Below are positions 8,134 through 17,900 of a stretch of DNA of 33,468 bases, piece by piece. The position numbers were made by a program, and so were the translations under genes. This DNA is from Willaertia magna (lineage: Eukaryota; Heterolobosea; Eutetramitea; Acrasida; Naegleriidae). The notes below the pieces were generated by a model. The model made no database searches, had not been told where the DNA came from, and was given only the letters and a program-made list of their open reading frames with translations. The DNA is taken from contig CADWAF010005286.1 in assembly GCA_902984215.1 (NCBI GenBank), forward strand, positions 1-33,468, read 5' to 3'. Positions within the stretch are counted from its first letter, which is position 1. Each line of letters opens with the position of its first letter.

Positions 8134-9301
8134 TCACTTTGTAGAAAATCTCAGGTCAAAATATGTATATTTAACACTGTCACATAAGTTATTTACGAAA
8201 GTAGGATCCAAAGATAAATTTACCTTTTTCGTTTCACCTATAGAGTTATTTCCTCCAACACTTTGATCCTTTTGTTCAATTTTATGATTATCTGTTTCTT
8301 GGTTATTTCCTCTCCATTTCATTAATGCCTCTTGGAATAATTTTCTTTGTAAATCTTCATCGTAATCTCCACCCAGCAGTGCCCCTCCTTCCACTGTTGG
8401 GGACTTGTTATTATCTATAACTCTTTCCTCAGTACCATGCTGTCTAATGTACAAAATTTGTGGTTCCTCTTCATCGTATTCAGTTGTTGAAGATTCAGCG
8501 TTTTGATTAACATTATGTACTACAGGCAAAATCTCGTCGTATTGAGTTCCTGCTATTGGCACAACAGTAAACTGAGGAGGTGAAGAAACAATAGCATTCG
8601 ACTTGAAAGTTGGTTTAAATACAGGTTTTCCCTCAGTTGAATCCTTTGCTCTAACAATTTCTCCAGAGTATAAATCAAAAGGTTCGGCAATTGGTAAAAC
8701 CCTTGCCTTTGGTGTCAGCATTTCTTCATATTCCTTAATGTTTGTATTCTTTCTTGAGCTACCTGAACTCATTGGTCTAACTTTTGTATTTGTTTCCCCT
8801 AGTTGTTCCATAATCTTTTTAGAACTTTTCCATATTCCTCCTTCCTTTCTTTTGAGAAGGTAAGTAAAGTACAATATTATTTACTTACGGTATATTTTGT
8901 CTGTTTTCTCTATCTCTTTGTATGTTAGATCGTAATCTTCTTAATTCTTCTTCCATGATAACTGTTTCTAAGGCAAGTTTATCAACTTGAGGCATGTCTT
9001 TATCTTTTGTTATAGCTAACTTTGCCTTAACAATTGAATCGGAATTTTCTTCTTTTATAACATTTCTTTTACTGTCATTCATTATCTTCTTAGAAGTCAA
9101 AGCATTATCTATGCCTGTAATGATTTTATTACTTTCCGTTTTCAACTTAACCCCAGCACTTCCTTTCCTTCCAATCGTTGTTACCCCACTACTAGTTCCA
9201 TACTTCCCCAAACTATTCTTCCTTTCCAACCCATGTTTTTCTTTGTTTTTCATTGAGCTTGTACTATTTCCCTTAGAAAGGTTCTTGTTTTCGTAATTCA
9301 T
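8134..9301 (-). CDS. Unrecognised low-complexity protein, two exons
   Basis: Exon 1 is 9301-8889 (ATG at 9301) and exon 2 is 8848-8134, giving 375 aa. The 40-nt intron (GTAAGT...AAAAG) is phase 2 at both ends, and joining restores one frame (...R-Q-N-I-P-K-E-G-G-I-W...). I do not recognise the family. Exon 1 encodes a Lys/Ser-rich, probably disordered region, then a charged helix with E-E-E-L-R-R-L-R near its end. Exon 2 contains L-P-I-A-E-P-F-D-L-Y-S-G-E, an acidic stretch Y-D-E-E-E-P-Q, and L-F-Q-E-A-L-M-K-W-R-G near residue 317, which faintly recalls B-box zinc-finger ciliary proteins (ZBBX), though no zinc-binding cluster is present. No signal peptide or membrane segment is seen. The gene converges on the G-alpha gene and diverges from the one at 9465. 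Confidence 0.75.
8849..8888 (-). other. 40-nt intron with 5' splice site complementary to its branch region
   Basis: Read on the minus strand, the intron begins GTAAGTAAA (8888-8880) and carries TTTACTTAC at 8868-8860. These are perfect 9-bp reverse complements around an 11-nt loop, followed by 11 nt to the AAAAG acceptor. TACTTAC is the best branch-site candidate. The phase-2 match of both flanking exons supports the intron. Confidence 0.75.
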
Positions 9302-9464
9302 TTTTAAACTCTTCCAAAATACTTACAAAGCAACATTTAAAAAAGGCGGGCAAAAAATAGACAGATAAAATTAAAAAAAAATGATTTTGTGGCCACACCT
9401 ATTTATAATTTGTGACCACTTTTGTGTTTAAGCTTTAATAAAAAACTCCAAAAAAATTGATAGA

Positions 9465-10355
9465 ATGAACGCAACTGTCAGTCAGCCAAGAAATACTACA
9501 TCTGGTACAACAACAACCACAACCGTTCGTGTGCAAACACCATCAGAAGTTACACATGATCATCATGGTGGAAAAGTTTATAAATTCTTAAAACATGCAG
9601 GTATTGGAGCACTTACACTTGGATTATCTAGAATCTTAATTTATGCCCCAATTTCCACTCAAAAGACTCTTATAGCAATTAGTGATGCTCCAACTAAAGA
9701 AGATCAAAAAGTTACAGATTCTGAATTTACAACAAGAGCTAAACAATACTATGAAAAACCATTACTTACAAAAGTTCTTCTTTATCAAGCAAGTCATGTC
9801 GGATTAACTTACTTCTTAGAAAGACAAAATATAGTTCCAATTCAAGGATATAAACCACTTGCTCATGCATTAGTGGCAGGTTGTACATTCCCTCTCTATT
9901 ATGTTCTAATTGACCAAGAATCTAAATTAGCAATTAGAAGAGGAAGAGAAATGAATGTTGTACACGCTGAAAACGATGACTCTTTCTGGATGGGTTATGC
10001 CGGTCACGTTCTCCACTCATTATTAGTTCATGCAGTTGGCCTTAAGGTAACTCAAATGTTAAGTGGAACTGATAGAGCTACAATCCAAAATGCATCAGAT
10101 CATGCAACTGCAAACCATGATTCTTCAGATGCAAGAGCTGTTAGGGTATTACGTGAATCTATTGCAATATTTGTTGGAAGAGTTTTATGTTTACCTTTAG
10201 AAATTTATGTCAAACAATTATTGTTAAAGAGTAAACCAAAGAAGGATAACTATGTCAACATTCTATTGAAACACGTAATCCTTACTGCTCCACAAGTTGG
10301 TTTAGGTGTTTTGGAATACTGGTTATATAGAGTTTTAAATAGATGTATTGATTAA
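9465..10355 (+). CDS. Unrecognised multi-helix membrane-type protein, possibly a degenerate mitochondrial carrier
   Basis: Single-exon 296-aa protein from ATG 9465. The first 35 residues are Thr-rich and His-containing; the rest alternates hydrophobic helices with basic loops. Three P-containing motifs follow hydrophobic helices: A-P-I-S-T-Q-K (61-67), F-P-L-Y-Y-V-L-I-D-Q (142-151) and L-P-L-E-I-Y-V-K-Q (243-251). Their spacing (about 82 and 101 residues) and the total length (about 300 aa) recall the three-fold repeat of SLC25 mitochondrial carriers, whose signature is P-x-[DE]-x-x-[KR]. Only the third copy is a fair match, so a carrier-derived protein of the SLC25A46/Ugo1 kind is a guess. 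No signal peptide is seen. The TAA stop is followed by an AT-rich 188-nt gap to the RPSA stop. Confidence 0.8.
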   Translation: MNATVSQPRNTTSGTTTTTTVRVQTPSEVTHDHHGGKVYKFLKHAGIGALTLGLSRILIYAPISTQKTLIAISDAPTKEDQKVTDSEFTTRAKQYYEKPLLTKVLLYQASHVGLTYFLERQNIVPIQGYKPLAHALVAGCTFPLYYVLIDQESKLAIRRGREMNVVHAENDDSFWMGYAGHVLHSLLVHAVGLKVTQMLSGTDRATIQNASDHATANHDSSDARAVRVLRESIAIFVGRVLCLPLEIYVKQLLLKSKPKKDNYVNILLKHVILTAPQVGLGVLEYWLYRVLNRCID

Positions 10356-10543
10356 ATTAGAATGATCATTTTGTGAAGGGAATTTTAACTGTTCAAATAA
10401 ACAACAAATCAATTAAAGTCAATTTTTTTTAATTTCTAAATCTTTTGCAAGTTTAATCTTTTATTAGTTGTTGAAATAAATAAGTGCCTTCGCGTTTACA
10501 TGAATTTTTTTGGTTTTATTATATAACAAAAAATAGGATAGAC

Positions 10544-11524
10544 TTATTGTTCATTACCCCATTCAGCATTTTCATCACCACCTTCATATTCTTGAGCTTC
10601 TTCTTGAGTTTCTTCTGCAGTGATAACTGGAGCCTTTTGTTCTTCTTGTTTTTCCTTGGTTTCCTTTTCCTTATCTTGTGCTTCTAAATCCTTTTGTAAG
10701 AATAAATCGACCTTAACTTCCCAAGCCTTCTTTCTAGAGATGGTACCCTTTAATCTTAAAACTTCTCTTGCTAACATCCAGAACATTAAAGCAATACTTT
10801 CAGAACCCTTGTTGTTGACTGGGATTGCAATATCAACGAATCTAACTGGGGAGTCAGTGTTACAGAAAGCAATAACTGGGATGTTTGCCTTTGCTGCTTC
10901 TTTAATTGCCTATAAAAATTGTTAGTATATTTGTTGATATAATTATGTGTGAGTAATTATATGTTAATAAACATTTTAATGTTTTTTGATTGTCTAAGAT
11001 CATTGATCTTGGTAGTTGCACGTAATCACATCGCAATCAAGTGCGAAAAAAAGTTTTAATCATATCTTAGACAATCCGGTGTGTGCGTGTAGTGTGGGTG
11101 TGTAAAAGATACTTACTTGATGATCTGCTCTTGGATCAGAAACAACTAAGATTCTTGGTTCCATGAAGTTTTGTTGAATTTGATTGGTGAATGTACCTGG
11201 AGTGAATTTACCTGCAAGATATGTTGCTTGAGTATATTTACCGAATTTGAGGACTGCTCTTTGACCATATTGTTTGGTGGAGACAACACAGATATCCTTT
11301 GGGTTTTCAATAGTAACTAATGCACGAGCAGCTAATAATAATTTTTCATAGGTCTTTGCAAGATTGATAACGTGGTTACCATCCTTTCCTCTAGAATGAA
11401 CGTATCTCTTCATTGCAGTTTCAACGTTCTTACCACCAATGTGGCATTCACAAGCAACCATAGATTGGATGTCATATGGGGTAGCACTTAAAACGTTACT
11501 TTTTGTGTTTCTAGTTAAACTCAT
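10544..11524 (-). CDS. RPSA: 40S ribosomal protein SA (uS2), two exons
   Basis: Exon 1 is 11524-11117 (136 codons) and exon 2 is 10909-10544, giving 257 aa. The 207-nt intron (GTAAGT...TATAG) is the longest resolved here, is phase 0, and carries TACTAAC upstream of the acceptor. The protein is a structural component of the 40S subunit needed for late 20S pre-rRNA processing. Diagnostic stretches are [15 protein letters not shown] at the end of exon 1, and [15 protein letters not shown], then [23 protein letters not shown] and W-E-V in exon 2. The C-terminal tail is acidic and Gln/Glu-rich, ending E-W-G-N-E-Q, as in other eukaryotes though shorter than in human (295 aa). It diverges from the alpha-mannosidase gene across 151 nt. 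Confidence 0.97.
10988..11076 (-). ncRNA. Structured element inside the RPSA intron (possible intronic snoRNA or splicing control element)
   Basis: A perfect 13-bp inverted repeat (10988-11000 with 11064-11076) closes an 89-nt element. Inside it, GCAC and GTGC form a short second stem, leaving large internal loops on both sides. One arm also overlaps a local 15-nt palindrome at 10996-11010 (AAGATCA-T-TGATCTT), so two folds compete. On the intron's sense strand an ACA lies about 6 nt after the stem, weakly recalling H/ACA RNAs. No good C/D boxes are visible. Confidence 0.4.
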
Positions 11525-11675
11525 TTTTTGGCGTGAGTGTGAACACTATATAGGTCTTATTTTTTTTCAACTCAAAAATTTTAATTCGTTTGGTTGCCTT
11601 GGCGCTTTACAACACCGAAAAAATGGACCTGGTTTTTTGTAGTAAATTTGTCAAGTCTTTTAGGCTTTGAAAAAT

Positions 11676-14600
11676 ATGAAGAAGGGTGAAAGCATTAGGA
11701 AAATTCATCTTGATCGTTTTGCTAGATTTAAAAGTGAGAATGGTTTCTTTTCTGATATTAATTTAGGTTCGAGATTATATCCTATAGAATTTAATTTATT
11801 AGAAAGTAATAATATTGAACAGATTAAATATTATAAAGTTGAAGGAGAGAATAAAAGACCACTTTTTAGAACAGTTGTTTCCAATGAAAATCAATTGTTT
11901 AAACCTTTACAGAATTTTATAATTAACAATGATATTTCTTCTTTTATTATGGAACCATCTTGGTCAACCCATTGGTTTAAACTCGAATTTGAAATTCCAC
12001 ATGCTTTAGTTGATCAAGCAAAAAAACTTTTTACTCCCGTTACAATACATTTACTATGGGATTCCGAGAATGAAGCAATGATTTACAATGAAGATGGATT
12101 ACCTTTACAAGGCTTTGCTGGTGGAGATTATTGGTTTAAACGTTATGATTTTGAACTTGGCAAAGACTTAAAGGGAGGAGAAAGATTTACTTTTTACATG
12201 GAAGTTTCATGTAATTCAATGTTTGGAAATGCCGATCCTAATGGTCCTGATATTAGACCTCCTAATGAAAATAGAAAATTTAGATTACGTAAAGTTTCTT
12301 TGGGTGTGTTTGACCAAGAAGCATTTGATTTATTTATGGATTTTACAATAATATCAGAAATGGCAGAGAGTTTGTCAAGTGATTCACCAAGAGCCGCTAA
12401 GGCATTGTATATATCAAATCAAATTGTAAATGTTTTTAGAGTTGATGACAGATCTACTTGGAGGAAAGCAAAGTTATTAGCATCCAAATTTTTAAGTAAA
12501 AAGTGTGATGAGTCTTTTGAGGTTTTCGCAAGTGGGCATTGTCACATTGATATTGCATGGCTCTGGCCTTATGGAGAGACTAGAAGAAAAACTGCTCGTT
12601 CTTGGGCTTCACAAGTTGGACTAATGGAAAAATATCAAGAATTTAAATTTTCTCAATCACAGGCACAATTATTTGAATGGTTAAAGCACGACTATCCTTC
12701 TCTTTTTTTAAAATTAAAAGAAAAGGAAGAAAAAGGACAATTTAATATCGTTGGTGGAAGTTGGGTTGAATTTTGTGCCATTCTTACAGGTGGTGAGTCT
12801 ATGTGTAGACAATTTCTATTAGGTCAACGTTTCTTTAAAAAAGAATTTGGAAAGAATGCCACTGAATTCTTTTTACCTGATAGTTTTGGTTACAACGCTC
12901 AATTACCACAAATTATTAAAAAGAGTGGCATGAATAGATTTATTACACAAAAAATATCTTGGAATAATATCAATAGATTTCCACACTCTACCTTTTATTG
13001 GGTTGGTCTTAATGGAGATAAGGTTTTGACGCATTTCCCTCCAGCTGATAATTATTGTTCAGAAATGAAGGTTAAAGATTTAGTGTTTATGCAACAAAAT
13101 TTTAAAGACAAAGAACGTTGTGACTATGCTCTTGCTTTATTTGGATTTGGGGATGGTGGGGGAGGCCCAGATAAAATACAAATTGAAAGAACTAAACGTT
13201 GTGAAAACATTTCTGGCTTGCCAAAATTAAAATTTGCTTCTGTAAATGAATATTTCAATGCTCAAGAAAAACAATTGAAAGAAGAGAAAACCGAAATCTT
13301 ATCTTGGAAAGGAGAGTTATATTTAGAGTTTCATAGAGGTACATACACCAGCCAGGCTCTTACAAAGAGAGGAAATCGTAAAGGCGAAGGATTATTACAT
13401 GATGTAGAATTTTGTTGCGTTATTTCAGACATAATACAAAAACAACAAATATATCCTTATGAAGAAATTGAAAGACTTTGGAAATTGCTTTGCTTGAATC
13501 AGTTTCATGATGTACTACCAGGATCTTCTATAGGTTTGGCATATTATGATGCCTTAATGTATTATGATGAAATTCAGAATAGTGGAACTCATATTCTTAA
13601 TAATACTATGAATTCATTAACAGAAAAAGATGAAAATAATGGACTGGTTGTTTGTAATACTTTATCATGGGATAGAGAAGAAATTGTTAAACTGTCAAAT
13701 GGGAATGTGGTACTTATTAATGCACCAAAGTTGGGAATTTGTCAAATCAAAAATCCATCAATTAAGAAAGAGGAAACAATTTATTTACAAGAATTGGAAA
13801 ATGAAATGCTTGTTGAAACGAAATTACTTTCAGTAAGGATTAATAAGAAAAATGGAAGAATAAATGTCTTTGATAAAGAGTCTGAAAGGGAATGTATCAC
13901 AGAAGGAAACAAATTAATATTTTATGAAGACGCTTACATATTTTGGGAAGCTTGGGATATTGAGATATTTACACAGGAAAAGTTTATGAATGTTGAAAAT
14001 TCCGTTGAATCTTTCAATGTTGTCGAGCACAATTCGTTACGTGTTGGAATAGAAATTGTAATGAATATATCTTCCACTAGTCGGTTGAAGCAAGTAATGT
14101 ATATTAATAGTATTAACAAGTTGATTACTTTTGAATGTAATTGTACATGGAATGAAAGTCACAAACTATTGAAAGTGCATTTCCCTACAGATATTTACAA
14201 CTCTAAACTTGCAACTTATGAAATACAGTTTGGTCATATTCAAAGGCCAACACATGAAAATACAAGTTGGGATGTAGCTCAATTTGAAAATTGTGCACAG
14301 AAATGGGTTGACTTATCAGAGTATAATTATGGAGTGTCACTTTTAAATGATTGTAAATATGGTTATAGCTGTAAAGGAAATGATATAAGTTTAAGTTTAT
14401 TGAGAGCCCCTAAAGCACCTGATGCTGAGTGTGATATTACTTTTAATGGAAAACAAATTAACCATGAATTTAAATACGCAATCCTACCTCATTGTGGAGA
14501 TTTCCAATCCAGTAAAGTGATACAACAAGCTTACCAACTTAACATTCCACTGATTGTTCAAGAAAATGCAAAATTATCATTTGAGTCCTACTCATTCATT

Positions 14601-14864
14601 GAAAATATTTCCAAGGAACAAGTAATTATTGAAAGTATTAAGAAACATGAAGATGATCACAACTCTATTATTTTGAGGGCTTATGAGGCATTTGGAGGAA
14701 AATGTCATTGTTCATTCACATTTAATTCCAGCATGATCATTAAAAAGATTGCAGAATGTGACATTATAGAAAATGAAATCAAGGAAATACCATTGATGGG
14801 AAATAGTTTTTCGGCTTGTTTCCAAGCTTTTGATATTAAAACCTTTAAAATTGTACTTGCTTAA
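11676..14864 (+). CDS. MAN2C1: Alpha-mannosidase, GH38, cytosolic/vacuolar MAN2C1-Ams1 type
   Basis: Single-exon 1062-aa protein. The frame is open a little further upstream, but the first ATG is 11676. It hydrolyses terminal alpha-mannose from free oligosaccharides released from glycoproteins. The N-terminal beta-rich domain (about 1-280) is typical of the MAN2C1/Ams1 branch. The GH38 catalytic domain begins S-G-H288-C-H290-I-D292-I-A-W-L-W-P, with zinc ligands His288 and Asp292. The nucleophile is Asp402 in L-P-D-S-F-G-Y-N, also a zinc ligand. The middle three-helix region follows, then a long beta-sandwich C-terminal half, including E-C-D-I-T-F-N. There is no signal peptide, which separates it from lysosomal and Golgi GH38 enzymes; yeast Ams1 likewise lacks one. 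Length matches the family (about 1040-1080 aa). AATAAA lies 6 nt after the stop. Confidence 0.95.
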   Translation: MKKGESIRKIHLDRFARFKSENGFFSDINLGSRLYPIEFNLLESNNIEQIKYYKVEGENKRPLFRTVVSNENQLFKPLQNFIINNDISSFIMEPSWSTHWFKLEFEIPHALVDQAKKLFTPVTIHLLWDSENEAMIYNEDGLPLQGFAGGDYWFKRYDFELGKDLKGGERFTFYMEVSCNSMFGNADPNGPDIRPPNENRKFRLRKVSLGVFDQEAFDLFMDFTIISEMAESLSSDSPRAAKALYISNQIVNVFRVDDRSTWRKAKLLASKFLSKKCDESFEVFASGHCHIDIAWLWPYGETRRKTARSWASQVGLMEKYQEFKFSQSQAQLFEWLKHDYPSLFLKLKEKEEKGQFNIVGGSWVEFCAILTGGESMCRQFLLGQRFFKKEFGKNATEFFLPDSFGYNAQLPQIIKKSGMNRFITQKISWNNINRFPHSTFYWVGLNGDKVLTHFPPADNYCSEMKVKDLVFMQQNFKDKERCDYALALFGFGDGGGGPDKIQIERTKRCENISGLPKLKFASVNEYFNAQEKQLKEEKTEILSWKGELYLEFHRGTYTSQALTKRGNRKGEGLLHDVEFCCVISDIIQKQQIYPYEEIERLWKLLCLNQFHDVLPGSSIGLAYYDALMYYDEIQNSGTHILNNTMNSLTEKDENNGLVVCNTLSWDREEIVKLSNGNVVLINAPKLGICQIKNPSIKKEETIYLQELENEMLVETKLLSVRINKKNGRINVFDKESERECITEGNKLIFYEDAYIFWEAWDIEIFTQEKFMNVENSVESFNVVEHNSLRVGIEIVMNISSTSRLKQVMYINSINKLITFECNCTWNESHKLLKVHFPTDIYNSKLATYEIQFGHIQRPTHENTSWDVAQFENCAQKWVDLSEYNYGVSLLNDCKYGYSCKGNDISLSLLRAPKAPDAECDITFNGKQINHEFKYAILPHCGDFQSSKVIQQAYQLNIPLIVQENAKLSFESYSFIENISKEQVIIESIKKHEDDHNSIILRAYEAFGGKCHCSFTFNSSMIIKKIAECDIIENEIKEIPLMGNSFSACFQAFDIKTFKIVLA

Positions 14865-14869
14865 ATTAA

Positions 14870-14897
14870 AATAAATTTAAAATACACATAATTTATT
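14870..14897. promoter_or_regulatory. Facing poly(A) signals of two convergent genes
   Basis: AATAAA at 14870-14875 (+, after the mannosidase stop) and AATAAA on the minus strand at 14897-14892 (after the pecanex stop) face each other within 28 bp. Each gene's cleavage site probably falls inside the other's transcript. Confidence 0.5.
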
Positions 14898-14905
14898 TCA
14901 ATTGG

Positions 14906-17900
14906 TTAAAAGTAAGAAGTAGTTACTGAACTAACCATAACTGGATAACCTATTGGTTGATCCATGCAAGAATTACAAATATTTCTTAGTACTGAAACCA
15001 TGTTTTGAATAGAGCCTCTTTCACTCTCTTCAACACCTAGAAAAACAAGTTCATGTTGTTGACCTGCCCACAAAGCTCTTACACCTTCCTTATTTAATTT
15101 TACAACATTAAAATCTATATCTCTCATTTCTAACATTAGTATAAAGTATTCAACACCCTTATCAGAAGATTTCTTTCTTAATGAAAATAATTCATCAGAT
15201 TCAATTGCAATAATGCTTTCTCTCCATTTTGGATCAGTTTCATGAGTAATTACTAAATCTTTATAATCATTTCTAATTAAATTAAAAACAACATCTGGAG
15301 CTTCTACATCATCAGCTGCAAATCTAGCTTGATACAATCTTAATGCCATACAAATACTTGGTTTAATACAATTATCAAGAATTGATAAATCACCAAATAC
15401 CCATTCATCATTAGAACTTGTAATACGATAATCACCTGTAAATAATTGGTGTAATTTCTTTATAAAATTATCTAGAGAATTTGCTGAATGCATACCATTG
15501 TCAGCAATAAATGCTCTTCTTCCAGTTAAACTTGTAATAAAACATAATTGTTGAATTAATCCAATTTGTGTTTCATTATATTCCTTATTTCTTTCTTTCT
15601 TTCGTTGTTCTAAAAAGTATGTAATAAAATTACCATAATTCTCTAAGAATAATTCAAATGTAATACCACCAACACCTTTATCAAAATCTGAATCAAACTT
15701 TCTCGTAAATAATGGATCCATATCCACTTTCTTATGAAAACTAGATTGAAAAGGTGATTGATCAGATATCCAATAATCTAATTCATCTCTTTGTAAAATA
15801 TAATAAATTATTGACCTAATGTATAATACAACAACCATTTTACGTTCATCATTACTTGACATTAAATTAGCAACTCTATTCTCTAATAAATTATAAGTTC
15901 TTAATTTAAGATCTGTATTAAGTACTTGCCAAGATTGCCATCTAGATGTAATCATATTGGCAACACTTAAAACACCAAATCTTTTCTCACCTCCCATGTT
16001 AAAACAAAATCCACAACAACAACCTTCTAAACATTCACAATCTTCACTATCTTCTCTATTAATTAAATTTAATATTGAACGTTGTTCTTCTTCTTGACAA
16101 ATAGTACCTTTAAACTCTAATCCTCTAATTTGGAATGAAATTACACCATTACCAACTTCAATAATATGTACAATTCCAGTTAAATTATCATTAATTATAA
16201 TAAAGACATCCCCTGGACAAACATTACCGAATTTACCTCTACGAATAATGTCAGGCAAACGATTTCTTAATGCACTAACTAAATGTTCATAAAATATTGA
16301 ATTTAAATTATCAGTTGAATGTTGATCTAATACACCTCCATCTAAAGATTGCTCTAACCTTTGATTTGAAGTATCTTTACGTTTCGTTCTATAATCTTTC
16401 TCCCAAAATTTAACACCTCTACTATAACCTAAGAACCATAAAGCACCACCAATTAATGGATATAAAGGAGCTGTAGATAACACTGAAAATAATAATTGTA
16501 CAAGGAATAGTTGTGAAAATGGTACAATTAAAGGTTGCATTGCAATGTGTAAGGCAGAACCCCAACACAAAGGAGGCGTTGAATAAATACAAATGAAATT
16601 TAACTTTAAAGCCAATTCATCTACTTTGTCCATTATATAAGTAAATACGAAGAAATCAACTAATAATCCCTCTGATATCTCATAAGCATCTACATTAAAT
16701 ATAATAATAGAAAAGAAGAGTGCTTTATATAATTTTCTACCATCTGTAAATGCATACCTTAATAGTTTCATTCCACATATTGAACAAATCACTAGTGCGA
16801 CAACGTAGTGACATTTTAGTAATAATTTTGACATTGTATTTGATATACCTGATATTATAATAACAATATAAAATATTAATTCAATCCATCTTATAATATA
16901 AAATACAATTTCAAACCATGCCCATTTAAATCTTCCAAGAAATTTAAATGATGGTTGATTCTTTGTTGAAAAGAATGGATATTTATAAATTAAAAAAGGA
17001 AAATGTTTTGTAAATTGTGGATAAATATAATAGCAAAATATTCCAATAGCAACATTCAAAGAAGTTAAAACGTATAATAAATATGGGTTTCCTCTAGCAA
17101 ATGCATCCCATAATTGAGGTATTGTTACGATAATTAATATTCCTATAGATATTAAAATATCTATACATAATCTTTTAACAGGGTTTACATTTGCAACATT
17201 TAATTCAATTTCTCTATTTTTCTTATTATATAATAATTCCTTATTATTTTTTAAATCTTTTCTTGTAAAGAAATTTAAAGTAAATAAATCTTGTAAAAGT
17301 ACATAATAAAAACTAGGATTAGAAGGCAACCTAGAAAGTAAATAACTTAAACTAACTAATACACCACTATATATTCCATAAACATAATCAGGTGCCCATA
17401 AATTTAATGCACTATGATATCCAACTCCTATTAAAATACCAATTGACAATATTGAAAATGTTAATTGTAAAACTACACCTAATAAAGAAATAACACCTGC
17501 ACCACCAAAGATATGCATATGGATTTGTTCAAAAAAGACTAATAAAAAGGTGAGAGGATGGGGCAACAGTCCAAAAAGGAAAATCACAGGGAAGCACATT
17601 ATAAAATACAATGCAAGAGCTTTAGCACCAATAAAAACCATATCAAAATGTACTAAACAACCAAATATCAATACACTAAATATTAATTAAAATAATTAAT
17701 TAAAATAGATAAAATTGTAAAAAAACTTACTTTGGTTCTGGTACTCTCATTAAAGCATTAGCAATCAATGCTATTCCTCCAAAAAACAAAACATAAAAAG
17801 GTCTACTAAAAGATGTTATCTTGGAATAATGAACAGGTGAATTAGCTTCTGGTTGTGGACTCTTAATTAAGGAGAATTGACTTTGAGCAATTGAAATACA

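Noticed and set aside
8994..9296. 100-codon plus-strand ORF rich in Leu, Phe and Ile, resembling a membrane protein
   Set aside because: It lies antisense to exon 1 of the two-exon minus-strand gene; the hydrophobicity is what the complement of Lys/Glu/Asn codons gives.
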